From an uncultured Alphaproteobacteria bacterium (GTDB lineage Bacteria; Pseudomonadota; Alphaproteobacteria; Reyranellales; Reyranellaceae): a DNA stretch of 6,371 bases. Shown here in pieces: positions 1 through 6,371 of this stretch (the first letter of the stretch is position 1; every line of letters starts with the position of its first letter). The position numbers and the translations under genes are program-made. The stretch spans positions 1 through 6,371 of the forward strand of contig CAIYWM010000547.1 of the NCBI GenBank assembly GCA_903929895.1, read 5' to 3'. A model generated the notes under the pieces. The model made no database searches. It was given only the letters and a program-made list of their open reading frames with translations, and was not told the origin of the DNA.

Positions 1-527
1 AACTGCGCCTCGCTCGTCCGCAAGGCCTGCTCGGCGCGCACCTTGGCCGACGTCTCGACGACGATCGCCATGACGCCGACCGGCGCACCGTCGTCGTCGA
101 TCACCGGCGAGTAATCGAGGTTCATCCAGACCTGTTCCAGGACGCCGTGGCGGTTGAGCAGGAGTTCCTGGTCACGATAGGCCAGCGTGTTGCCGGCAAG
201 GCCCACCTTCATCACGTTGTCGTTGAAGTCGGCGACCTCCGGCCAGCCTTCGCGCACCTTGGATCCGAGCAGGCTGGGATGGCGGCCCGCGGCGAAAACC
301 GAATAGGCGTCATTGTAGATCATGACGCCGTCGACGCCCCACAGGGTGACGATCGGTACCGGCGAACGCAGGATGAGTCCAACCGTCGTCCGCAGGCTCT
401 GCGGCCATCCTTCGATGGGGCCGAGCGGAGTGTCCGCCCAGTCGAACGTGGCGATCAGTTCGCCCAAGGCTCCGCCGCCGGACAGGAAGCCCCGGTGCTT
501 GGGCGAATCTTGTTTGGATTCCGCCAC
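1..527 (-). CDS. PAS-domain sensor protein, probable histidine kinase (N-terminal part, truncated by the window edge)
   Basis: Reading the minus strand from a GTG at 527-525 gives 175 residues with no stop, continuing past position 1. Seen: residues 14-47 carry FLSGGG, then DW...LGP.EGWPQSLRT, a pattern I recognise from the N-terminus of PAS-containing sensor kinases, often of the HWE/HisKA_2 type in Alphaproteobacteria. A PAS fold follows at about 50-162 (IVTLWG..GVMIYNDAY, then V.EGWPEV, then WMNLDYSPVIDDDGAPVGVMAIVVETS). It ends in the helical linker KVRAEQALRTSEAQ that normally leads into a further PAS or kinase core. No signal peptide or membrane segment is visible, so it is probably a cytosolic sensor. 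An in-frame TAA lies just upstream and GTG 527 is the first start after it. An AAGGG sits 3 nt before that GTG, a short spacing. The gene begins 10 nt after the bcp stop, so co-transcription is likely. The kinase domain is outside the window; a diguanylate cyclase or other output cannot be excluded. Ligand and partner are unknown. Confidence 0.85.
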   Translation of the reverse strand, partial: MAESKQDSPKHRGFLSGGGALGELIATFDWADTPLGPIEGWPQSLRTTVGLILRSPVPIVTLWGVDGVMIYNDAYSVFAAGRHPSLLGSKVREGWPEVADFNDNVMKVGLAGNTLAYRDQELLLNRHGVLEQVWMNLDYSPVIDDDGAPVGVMAIVVETSAKVRAEQALRTSEAQ

Positions 528-529
528 TC

Positions 530-546
530 GCCCTTGCCTAAAGGGC
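530..546 (-). promoter_or_regulatory. Candidate SD-sequestering hairpin before the sensor gene
   Basis: On the minus strand GCCCTT (546-541) and AAGGGC (535-530) are exact inverted repeats separated by the 5-nt loop TAGGC. The right arm contains AAGGG, the only plausible Shine-Dalgarno for the GTG start at 527, and the left arm lies in the last codons of bcp. In mRNA this 6-bp, mostly G-C stem would hide the ribosome site unless ribosomes finishing bcp open it. This is the usual logic of translational coupling. The repeat is seen; the regulatory role is inferred. Confidence 0.4.
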
Positions 547-552
547 CTTTAG
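538..552. repeat. Short palindrome spanning the bcp stop codon
   Basis: CTAAAGGGCCTTTAG is a perfect inverted repeat with 7-nt arms around a single central base; as RNA it would fold as 6 bp with a 3-nt loop. It covers the last four codons of bcp plus the TAG stop. No run of U follows on either strand, so it is not an intrinsic terminator. It shares bases with the candidate hairpin at 530-546, so the two structures could not form together. Chance occurrence is quite possible. Confidence 0.35.
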
Positions 553-1002
553 CGCGTCCTGGACCTCGTCGACGTGGCCGGCGACCTTGACCTTGCGCCA
601 GATCTTGCGGACCACGCCGTCCTTGTCGATCAGGAAGGTGGCGCGGTCGATGCCCATGTACTTGCGGCCGTAGAGGCTTTTCTCGATCCAGGTCTCGTAC
701 TTCTCGCAGACCTTGCCGTCCTCGTCGGACACGAGGGGGAAGTTGAGCTCGTACTTCGCCTTGAACTTGTCGTGGCGGGCGACGCTGTCCTTCGAGACGC
801 CGACCACCTGGGCCTTCAGCTTCTTGAAGGCGGCGGCGCCATCGCGAAAGCCGCAGGCCTCGGTCGTACAGCCCGGCGTGTCGTCCTTGGGGTAGAAATA
901 GAGCACCACCGGCTGGCCGCGCAGCTCCGACAGCTTGAGCTTGCCGCCGCCATCGGTCGCAGCGATGAAATCCGGGGCCTTCTTGCCTTCGACGACGCTC
1001 AT
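538..1002 (-). CDS. bcp: Thioredoxin-dependent thiol peroxidase, BCP/PrxQ-type peroxiredoxin
   Basis: The 154-residue product is the usual size for atypical 2-Cys peroxiredoxins of the BCP/PrxQ group, which reduce hydrogen peroxide and organic hydroperoxides in the cytosol and are recharged by thioredoxin. Seen: APDF near the start (9-12), then the active-site block YFYPKDDTPGCTTEACGFRD at 35-54. This contains the peroxidatic Cys45 with Thr42 and Pro38 of the Pxxx(T/S)xxC motif. Cys50, five residues on in the same helix, is the resolving cysteine typical of BCP. Arg120 in the GIDRATFLID stretch matches the conserved catalytic arginine. A third cysteine (Cys99) is present. There is no signal peptide. 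The ATG at 1002 overlaps the glnE TGA as ATGA, and a strong Shine-Dalgarno lies 6 nt upstream, which fixes the start. Expression is therefore probably tied to glnE; I see no OxyR-like site. The assignment is firm at family level; which peroxide it prefers cannot be read from sequence. Confidence 0.96.
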   Translation of the reverse strand: MSVVEGKKAPDFIAATDGGGKLKLSELRGQPVVLYFYPKDDTPGCTTEACGFRDGAAAFKKLKAQVVGVSKDSVARHDKFKAKYELNFPLVSDEDGKVCEKYETWIEKSLYGRKYMGIDRATFLIDKDGVVRKIWRKVKVAGHVDEVQDALKAL

Positions 1003-3941
1003 TTCCTGCTCCTCGATTGCCAGCCCGCAGCCAGGGCCGGCGCCTCAACGATGCGCTCGTATATAGCACGCACCGTCTTCGATTCGGCTTCAATACGCGC
1101 CCGGAGGGCCGCCAGATCCGTCGCGCCCTCGGTGGCGGCGATCAGGCGCTGTTGCCCCTCCGGCGCCTTCGTCTCGTCGAACGCGGCCTCGTCGCCGTTG
1201 AGGGTGAGGCGCAGCAGGCTCTGGACGTCCGACAGCAGGGTCCGCGTGGCGCGTAGACTGTCGGCGTCCGCCGGATCGATCAGATGCGCCGCCGCCATCC
1301 GCTGCAGCATCTCGGCCGGATGGGGATCGAGAATCTCAGAGTGTTCGCAGGCGTGACGGAGTGCCAGGTACTGGGCCACGAAGTCGATGTCGAACAGGCC
1401 GCCGGGCAGGTGCTTGAAGTCCCACAGGCTCTTGGGCGGCGCATGTTGGGCGATGCGGTCGCGCATGTCGGCGACGTCGCGGACCAGCGTCTCCGGATCG
1501 CGTGTGCGGCAGAGCGTGTGCCTCACGATGTCGGTCAGGCGTTCGACCAGAGCCTTCGGGCCATGGATCACGCGCATGCGCGTCAGCGCCATGTGCTCCC
1601 ACGTCCACGAGGACTGCGCATGATAGGTCTCGAAACCCTCGAGCGAGTTCGCGAGGGGACCGGAGCGGCCGGACGGCCGCAGGCGCATGTCGACCTCGTA
1701 GAGCGCGCCCTCGTTGGTATGGGCCGTGAGCGCCGTCACCATCTTCTGGCTGAGGCGCGTGTAGTACTGGATGGGCGACAGCGGCTTGGGCCCGTCGGAG
1801 GCCTCCATGCCGGCCGGAATGTCGTAGACGAAGATGAGATCGAGATCGGAGGTCGCCGACATCTCGCGGCTGCCGAGCTTGCCCAGCCCCAGCACTGCCA
1901 GAGCCTGGCCTTGGAAGCCGCCATGGGTCTCCGCGAAGCGCCGTTCAACACGATCGCACAAGGCGGAGATGGTGGCGGCGGCGATATCCGAATAGGCGAG
2001 CCCCGCCTGGGCCGGCGTCACGATGCGCTTGAGCTGCTGGACGCCCACCTGGAAGCGGCGATCGTTGGCCCAACGTCGCGCCAGGTCGAGGATATCCTGC
2101 TCGTGGTCGACGCGGGCGAGCGTCGCGGAAAGGTCCGCCGTCATGTCCTCGACCGGCGGAAGCGGGCGATAGAAGTCGGGCGACAGCACCGAATCGAGCA
2201 GCAAGGTGCGGCGTGCGAGGTGGGCCGCCAGGCCCGGCGCGCTGCCCATGATCGTGGCCAGCAATTCGAGCAGGGCAGGGTTGGCCTTGAAGAGGGAGAA
2301 GAGCTGCACGCCGGCGGGCAGGTTGCCGAGGAACAGGTCGAAGTTCAGCAGCGCCTGGTCGGGCGCGGCCGTGCCTCCCAGCTCTTTCAGCAGGCCGGGC
2401 ATCAGCTCGGTGAGCAGTTCACGGGCGCGCGCCGTCGCGGTCGAACGGTAGCGGCCGTGGTGCCAGCGGCGAACGATGCCGGCGGCGGCCGAGGCATCGC
2501 GGAAGCCGAGCGACTTCAGGGTCTCCAGCGTGCCCGGATCGTCGTCGGTGCCGGTGAAGACCAGGTTGCCGCCGGGGCCGGCAAGGCTCGGCGCCTCTTC
2601 GAAGAGCCTGGCGTAGTGGCCCTCGACGAGGCGCAGGGTCCCCAGCAGGGCGGCCTGGAACGCCTTCGACGTGTCGTAGCCCAGGAAGGTCGCGACGGCG
2701 GCAACGCCGGCTTCGTCGGCGGGGATCGAGTGGGTCTGCCGGTCGTCGATCATCTGCAGGCGATGCTCGACGCGGCGCAGGCAGCCGTAGGCCTCGATCA
2801 GCTCGTCCGCCGCCTTGGCGGTGATGTGTCCGGCGGCCGCGAGCGCGTGCAGGGTGGGGCAGGTGGCGCGCAGCCTGAGAGTGGGGTTGCGACCGCCGAA
2901 GATCAGCTGCTGGGTCTGGGCGAAGAATTCGATCTCGCGGATGCCTCCGCGGCCGAGCTTCACGTTGTGGCCAATGACCTTCACCGTGCCGCCGCCGCGA
3001 TGGGCATCGATCTGCCGCTTGATCGAATGGATGTCGTGGATCGCTGCAAAATCGAGGTGCTTGCGCCAGATGTAGGGCGTCATGTCGGCGAGGAAGGCCG
3101 CTCCCACGGCTCCGTTGCCGGCCACGGGATGCGCCTTGATCATCGCAGCGCGTTCCCAGTTCTGCCCGACGCTCTCGTAGTAGAGTTCGGCCGCCTGAAC
3201 GGACATGGCCAGCGGGGTCGAGCCAGGGTCGGGACGTAGCCGCAGGTCGGTCCGGAAGATGTAGCCGTCAGCCGACGTCTCCGACATGAGCTGGACCAGC
3301 AAGCGTGCCGCGCGCACGAAATGCCGCGACAACTGCTCGTTTCCCGCCAGCGCGGGGGCATCGCGGTCGTAGAAGAGGATCAGGTCGATATCGCTCGAAT
3401 AATTGAGTTCGCCGGCGCCCAGCTTTCCCATGCCCAGGACCGTGAAGGCCGCGGCATCGGGCTTTCCGCCGAGCACGAGCTGTCCGTCGCGTTCGAGCTG
3501 CAGGAGGATCGAGTCCGTGAGGGCACACAGGCAACCCGAGGCGAAGTCGCTGAGCTGGCCGGTGATGCGGTCGAGCGGCCAGGCCCCGGCGATGTCGGCG
3601 ACGGCGACCGCGAGCGCCACGCGGCGCTTCAGGCGCCGGAGTCGGGAGGCGATCTCGGCCGGTATGGCGCCCGCGGAGGCTTCGCTTCGCACGGCCGCCA
3701 GTTCGGCCGTCAGGTCGGCTGCCGCGGCGTCCGGTCCATGACGCCATAGATCGGTCATAAAACCCGGGCTTTGTAGCGCCGTTTCCGTCAGGTAGGGACT
3801 GTTGCCGAACAGCGCGTCGAGCATCGCAATGGCCGCGGGATCGTCAGGCCGCGCGGCGCGCTCATCCCAGCGTGTCCACGCCACGGCTTGCCGCTCCGGG
3901 TCGTGCGGACGTGGTAGGCGGGCGGTTGAAAGCCAAGACAT
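999..3941 (-). CDS. glnE: Bifunctional glutamine synthetase adenylyltransferase / adenylyl-removing enzyme
   Basis: The 980-residue protein is full length for GlnE (E. coli about 946). GlnE attaches AMP to, and removes it from, a tyrosine of glutamine synthetase in the cytosol, under control of glutamine and PII, so it sets ammonium assimilation. Seen: LFGNSPYLT at 44-52. The N-terminal nucleotidyltransferase, by homology the adenylyl-removing half, has GMGKLGAGELNYSSDIDLI at 170-188 with Asp184/Asp186, TDLRLRPDPG at 231-240 and GRGGIREIEF at 330-339. RRVEHRLQ (389-396) with HSIP follows, then a central region of about 450-640. The C-terminal adenylyltransferase half has GLGKLGSREMSATSDLDLI at 685-703 with Asp699/Asp701, VDMRLRPSGRSG at 750-761 and LPGGLFDIDF at 845-854. 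All metal-binding aspartates of both halves are present, so both activities should be intact. The ATG at 3941 directly follows an in-frame TGA and has no clear Shine-Dalgarno. A GTG at 3884 with GGAG upstream is an alternative, but the LPRPHDPERQAV segment before it looks family-like, favouring 3941. It heads the glnE-bcp-sensor unit. Confidence 0.97.
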   Translation of the reverse strand: MSWLSTARLPRPHDPERQAVAWTRWDERAARPDDPAAIAMLDALFGNSPYLTETALQSPGFMTDLWRHGPDAAAADLTAELAAVRSEASAGAIPAEIASRLRRLKRRVALAVAVADIAGAWPLDRITGQLSDFASGCLCALTDSILLQLERDGQLVLGGKPDAAAFTVLGMGKLGAGELNYSSDIDLILFYDRDAPALAGNEQLSRHFVRAARLLVQLMSETSADGYIFRTDLRLRPDPGSTPLAMSVQAAELYYESVGQNWERAAMIKAHPVAGNGAVGAAFLADMTPYIWRKHLDFAAIHDIHSIKRQIDAHRGGGTVKVIGHNVKLGRGGIREIEFFAQTQQLIFGGRNPTLRLRATCPTLHALAAAGHITAKAADELIEAYGCLRRVEHRLQMIDDRQTHSIPADEAGVAAVATFLGYDTSKAFQAALLGTLRLVEGHYARLFEEAPSLAGPGGNLVFTGTDDDPGTLETLKSLGFRDASAAAGIVRRWHHGRYRSTATARARELLTELMPGLLKELGGTAAPDQALLNFDLFLGNLPAGVQLFSLFKANPALLELLATIMGSAPGLAAHLARRTLLLDSVLSPDFYRPLPPVEDMTADLSATLARVDHEQDILDLARRWANDRRFQVGVQQLKRIVTPAQAGLAYSDIAAATISALCDRVERRFAETHGGFQGQALAVLGLGKLGSREMSATSDLDLIFVYDIPAGMEASDGPKPLSPIQYYTRLSQKMVTALTAHTNEGALYEVDMRLRPSGRSGPLANSLEGFETYHAQSSWTWEHMALTRMRVIHGPKALVERLTDIVRHTLCRTRDPETLVRDVADMRDRIAQHAPPKSLWDFKHLPGGLFDIDFVAQYLALRHACEHSEILDPHPAEMLQRMAAAHLIDPADADSLRATRTLLSDVQSLLRLTLNGDEAAFDETKAPEGQQRLIAATEGATDLAALRARIEAESKTVRAIYERIVEAPALAAGWQSRSRK
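1009..1014 (-). promoter_or_regulatory. Ribosome binding site of bcp
   Basis: On the minus strand GAGGAG stands 6 nt before the bcp ATG (1002), a near-consensus Shine-Dalgarno lying inside the last codons of glnE. It supports the chosen start and indicates that bcp can recruit its own ribosomes as well as use those terminating at the overlapping glnE stop. Confidence 0.75.
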
Positions 3942-3978
3942 TCAATGTGTCGACGGGTAAATTCTCATGTGCGGCGGA

Positions 3979-3994
3979 ACGCTTGCCCAAGCGT
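3979..3994. repeat. Inverted repeat, candidate operator
   Basis: ACGCTTGCCCAAGCGT has perfect 7-nt arms around a 2-nt centre (CC). It sits roughly midway between the divergent starts and overlaps the weak -35-like TTGGGC of glnE. It could bind a dimeric regulator or form a small hairpin. If the plus-strand gene really starts at the ATG at 3967, the repeat would lie inside coding sequence instead. The repeat is seen; the function is inferred. Confidence 0.4.
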
Positions 3995-4013
3995 GCCGTC
4001 GTCGTCAAGGAAC

Positions 4014-4020
4014 GGAAGAG
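4014..4020 (+). promoter_or_regulatory. Probable ribosome binding site for the YhdP-like gene
   Basis: GGAAGAG lies 6 nt before the TTG at 4027, and an AAGGA lies slightly further upstream. The alternative ATG at 3967 has no comparable purine-rich box at the right distance. This is the main reason for choosing the TTG start. Confidence 0.5.
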
Positions 4021-4026
4021 TCGAGT

Positions 4027-6371
4027 TTGGTCAAGCGGACCTACCGGGTAGTTCTTCGCATTGCGGTCGGTCTGGTGCTTGCCACGACCGCGCTGGTGGT
4101 CGTCGCGGCGATGCGGCTGATGGCCGGTCCCATCGACCTCGATTTCATGAAGCCGCGTATCGCCCGGCTGATCGACGCACCGGGCAACGATATTCATCCG
4201 GACTTCGACAAGATTTCCTTCGAGTGGAGCGGCATTAGCCGGCCGATCAGGCTGGCGTTCGCGGGGCTGCGCTTCACAAACGGGCAGGGTCAGGTCATTG
4301 CCACCGCCCCCGAGGCGGCACTTACGTTCGAACCTCGGTCGGTGGTCCAGGGCATGCTTCTGCCCACCTCGATCGCGATCATCCGGCCCGTCATCGAGGC
4401 CGACGTCGCCCGCGAGGGCGGGGCCTTCCAGCGAATCTTCACGTCGCCGGAGGGGGGCGCGCAGGGAGAGGCGATATCCATCCTGGTCGATCAGCTGCTG
4501 GCTGAGCCCAACTACAAATCGCTGATCGGCCAGCTCGATTCTGTGATGATCGAACGGGCCGACGTAACCATCCGGGATCTCAAGACGGGGCTGAGCTGGA
4601 ATGCGCCGCAGGCCAGTGCGGAGCTGCGGCGGGATGCCGCCGGCGTATCCATCACGGCCAATGCCCGGTTCGCCGGTCATGGCGACCCGGTCGACCTCTC
4701 GCTGTCCGGCGTCTACAGCCGCGATCGCAGCCGGATCTCGCTGGTGGCCAAGGTCTCGGGATTCAAGCCCTGGATCTTCGCCGATCTTTCGCCCGATCTC
4801 GCCATTCTGCGCGGTGTCGACCTTGCCCTGTCGGGACGCCTGCAGATCGAGGGGACGGGCAAAGGCGAGGTCAAGACGGTGGCGGTGGACATCAACGGCG
4901 CCAACGGCAGCGTGACCCTGCCGGGCATCCTGCCGGTGGCGCATCAGGTGCGATCGATGGATGCGCGGTTCAGCATCGACAACGTCGAGCATACCTCCAG
5001 GATCGAGCGCGTCGACTTCGACTTCGGCGCGGCGAGGGTGGTCGTCACCGGCGCCGGCCACCGTGTCTCCGAAACGCGTCACTTCGCCGGCCGCGCCGAG
5101 ATCCGGCAGATCCCGGTCGGCAGGCTGGCTGACTACTGGCCGCTGGAGTTCGCCGAAGGCGGTCGCCGGTGGGCGATCACCAACGTCACGGCGGGCACCA
5201 TCGACGTCGCCGCCGAGTTCGCGGCCAGCGCGCCCGTAGACCATATCGCCGACATCAAGATGGACCGCATGGCGGCCTTTCTCGACTATGGCGGCCTGAC
5301 CGTCCGGTACATGCCGCACATGCCCGAGATGCAGGATGTCTCCGGGAAGGCCCGCTACGAGAATGGAAATCTGCACTTCGACATTGCGCGCGGCGGCGCG
5401 GTCAATCTCAAGGTGACCGACGGCACGATCGACCTGACAGGACTCGACAAGCCGGCGCCGCAGATGGCGGCGATCCGCCTGCCGATCACCGGCTCGGCGC
5501 AGGACGTCATGCGCTTCCTGGCGCGGCCGCGGCTCGGCCTTCCCAAGGAAACGCTCTACGACCATCGTCGCCTGGGTGGCCAGGTCGCGGTCGACGTGTC
5601 GCTGAGCTTCCCGCTGATCGATGCGCTGACCGTCGCCGAGATCGACGTTGCGGCCGACGCGCAGCTCACTGCCTTCTCGCTGAAGGGCGTACTGGGAGAT
5701 GTCGATCTCACCGATGCGACGGCGCGGGTGAAGTACGGCAATTCCGAGCTGAGTGTCGTGGGCCAGGGCAAGCTCGACGGCAGTGCCGTCGACGTCACCT
5801 GGCGCGAGATGTTCGCGGCAAAGGCTCCGTTCCGCCGGCGGTACGACGTGAAGGGGACGGTCCCTGCAGGCCTCGTCGAGAAGGCCGGGTTCCCTTCGAT
5901 TGAACCCTACGTCGCCGGCCCCATCGGCACGACGCTGTATTATCAGGTCGCGACCAACGGGACCGGCGAGGTCGGTGGCCGCTTCGACATGAAGGCCGCA
6001 AAACTGGACGTCACGCCGCTGGCCTGGAGCAAGGAGGCGGGCACGGAGGCGCTCACGACCATGACTCTGAAACTCGCCGCTGGCGGGAAGATCACGACGG
6101 CCGACTTCGATGGACGCGGCGGCGGACTGCAGGTCAAGGGACAGGTGCGATTCGGCGGCGACAGCAGCGTGCAGCAGATCAGCCTGCAGCAGGTCAAGCT
6201 CGGTCAGACCGACATTGCCGTCGACTGGCGGCGGCATGCAGGCGGCGTCGACATTGCGATCAAGGGGCAGGCGCTGGAGCTGCAGCGTGTGCGTGACATG
6301 CTGCACAACCGCAACCATGTCGCCGCCCGTGAGCCGAAAGGCGCAGCCTCGGTCTCGCGGACCAGCACAAA
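4027..6371 (+). CDS. YhdP-family (DUF3971) AsmA-like envelope protein, C-terminus outside the window
   Basis: From TTG 4027 the frame is open for 781 residues to the right edge. Seen: a basic start (VKRTYRVVLR), one hydrophobic helix at about 8-29, then a long soluble region of alternating short beta-type segments, as in AsmA-like proteins. Family-like stretches are GPIDLDFMKPRIARLI at 34-49, DYWP (369-372) with RRWAITNVTAGTIDVAA shortly after, YMPHMPEMQDVSGKARY near 430, and LPITGSAQDVMRFLARPRLG near 490. I read these as the DUF3971/YhdP domain. Known for the family: YhdP, TamB and YdbH are inner-membrane-anchored, bridge the periplasm and together carry phospholipids to the outer membrane. 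The same role here is inferred. E. coli YhdP is about 1266 residues, so several hundred residues, including an AsmA-type C-terminal part, are probably missing. An in-frame ATG at 3967 would add 20 residues (MCGGTLAQACRRRQGTEESS). It lacks a good ribosome site and would leave only 25 nt to the divergent glnE, so TTG is preferred but not certain. No stop interrupts the frame. Confidence 0.85.
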   Translation, partial: MVKRTYRVVLRIAVGLVLATTALVVVAAMRLMAGPIDLDFMKPRIARLIDAPGNDIHPDFDKISFEWSGISRPIRLAFAGLRFTNGQGQVIATAPEAALTFEPRSVVQGMLLPTSIAIIRPVIEADVAREGGAFQRIFTSPEGGAQGEAISILVDQLLAEPNYKSLIGQLDSVMIERADVTIRDLKTGLSWNAPQASAELRRDAAGVSITANARFAGHGDPVDLSLSGVYSRDRSRISLVAKVSGFKPWIFADLSPDLAILRGVDLALSGRLQIEGTGKGEVKTVAVDINGANGSVTLPGILPVAHQVRSMDARFSIDNVEHTSRIERVDFDFGAARVVVTGAGHRVSETRHFAGRAEIRQIPVGRLADYWPLEFAEGGRRWAITNVTAGTIDVAAEFAASAPVDHIADIKMDRMAAFLDYGGLTVRYMPHMPEMQDVSGKARYENGNLHFDIARGGAVNLKVTDGTIDLTGLDKPAPQMAAIRLPITGSAQDVMRFLARPRLGLPKETLYDHRRLGGQVAVDVSLSFPLIDALTVAEIDVAADAQLTAFSLKGVLGDVDLTDATARVKYGNSELSVVGQGKLDGSAVDVTWREMFAAKAPFRRRYDVKGTVPAGLVEKAGFPSIEPYVAGPIGTTLYYQVATNGTGEVGGRFDMKAAKLDVTPLAWSKEAGTEALTTMTLKLAAGGKITTADFDGRGGGLQVKGQVRFGGDSSVQQISLQQVKLGQTDIAVDWRRHAGGVDIAIKGQALELQRVRDMLHNRNHVAAREPKGAASVSRTST

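Larger units (their letters stand above)
3942..4026. promoter_or_regulatory. Divergent intergenic region between glnE and the YhdP-like gene
   Basis: If the plus-strand gene starts at 4027, this 85-nt stretch must carry promoters for both directions. The best minus-strand candidate I can find is weak: TTGGGC (3990-3985), 18 nt, GAGAAT (3966-3961), which would give glnE a very short leader. I found no convincing -35/-10 pair for the plus strand. The clearest structure is the dyad at 3979-3994. No sigma-54 (GG/GC) element or NtrC-like site was recognised, despite the nitrogen link of glnE. Confidence 0.4.

Noticed and set aside
538..552. Intrinsic terminator at the end of bcp
   Set aside because: The palindrome has a very small loop and no following U-tract on either strand, and the next gene begins 10 nt later on the same strand, so termination there is unlikely.
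147..590. 147-codon plus-strand open frame at the left end
   Set aside because: It lies antisense to the PAS-domain gene, whose translation shows a clear family pattern, and its C-terminus is Arg/Pro-rich noise.
170..703. Internal repeat within glnE (two GxGKLG...SDxDLI blocks in the protein)
   Set aside because: This is the known duplication of nucleotidyltransferase domains in GlnE and nothing new. The positions given here are protein residues, not bases.
455..1093. 212-codon minus-strand open frame overlapping bcp in another frame
   Set aside because: It is an Arg-rich out-of-frame reading of bcp. The alternative frame contains the intact peroxiredoxin active site with a proper ribosome site.
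574..1356. 260-codon plus-strand open frame across bcp and the end of glnE
   Set aside because: It straddles two well-supported minus-strand genes. Its product is low-complexity Ala/Leu/Val-rich antisense translation with no motif.
1284..3239. 651-codon plus-strand open frame antisense to glnE
   Set aside because: The opposite frame encodes a GlnE with both complete nucleotidyltransferase halves and all catalytic aspartates. The plus-strand product is an Arg/Gly/Val-rich sequence without recognisable domains, as expected from GC-rich antisense.
4003..4008. TTGACG on the minus strand as a -35 element for glnE
   Set aside because: The hexamer is good, but no AT-rich -10 lies 16-18 nt downstream (the position reads CAAGCG), so it was not annotated as a promoter.
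5169..5903. 244-codon plus-strand open frame inside the YhdP-like gene
   Set aside because: It is an out-of-frame reading, rich in Arg, Gly and Asp, nested in a continuous 781-residue frame with family-like motifs.

Overview
The window is a high-GC chromosomal segment that looks like ordinary core genome from an alphaproteobacterium, probably a Rhodospirillales- or Reyranella-like lineage. That placement is inferred from the strong G/C bias at third codon positions, the gene content (glnE next to a BCP peroxiredoxin, an AsmA/YhdP-type protein, a PAS sensor of the kind common in HWE/HisKA_2 kinases) and alphaproteobacterial-looking protein sequences. It is not proven. I see no insertion sequence, phage gene, CRISPR array, tRNA or rRNA.

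Layout. Three genes lie on the minus strand and read leftward from about position 3941: glnE (3941-999), a bcp/PrxQ-type peroxiredoxin (1002-538, overlapping the glnE stop by an ATGA), and the start of a PAS-domain sensor protein, probably a histidine kinase (GTG at 527, running off the left edge). The joins are a 4-nt overlap and a 10-nt gap, so this is almost certainly one transcription unit. On the plus strand, divergent from glnE, a large envelope protein gene of the YhdP/DUF3971 (AsmA-like) family starts near 4027 (or 3967) and runs off the right edge. Both partial genes have 781 or fewer residues visible, and their ends are outside the window.

How the genes relate. GlnE tunes glutamine synthetase by adenylylation according to nitrogen status. 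The peroxiredoxin detoxifies peroxides. The sensor presumably feeds an unknown signal into a phosphorelay. The divergent gene acts in the envelope, probably in lipid traffic to the outer membrane. Nothing in the sequence ties these into a single pathway; shared transcription of the left three is the main link.

Most noteworthy small-scale features: (i) a 6-bp inverted repeat in the bcp-sensor junction that would bury the Shine-Dalgarno of the sensor gene, overlapping a second, mutually exclusive palindrome at the bcp stop codon; (ii) a perfect 7-bp-arm dyad between the divergent glnE and YhdP-like genes; (iii) very long antisense open frames (818 and 651 codons) that are GC-driven shadows of the real genes and could mislead annotation, especially because the true YhdP-like gene and the sensor gene are truncated and use non-ATG or ambiguous starts. 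I did not find a convincing undescribed system.
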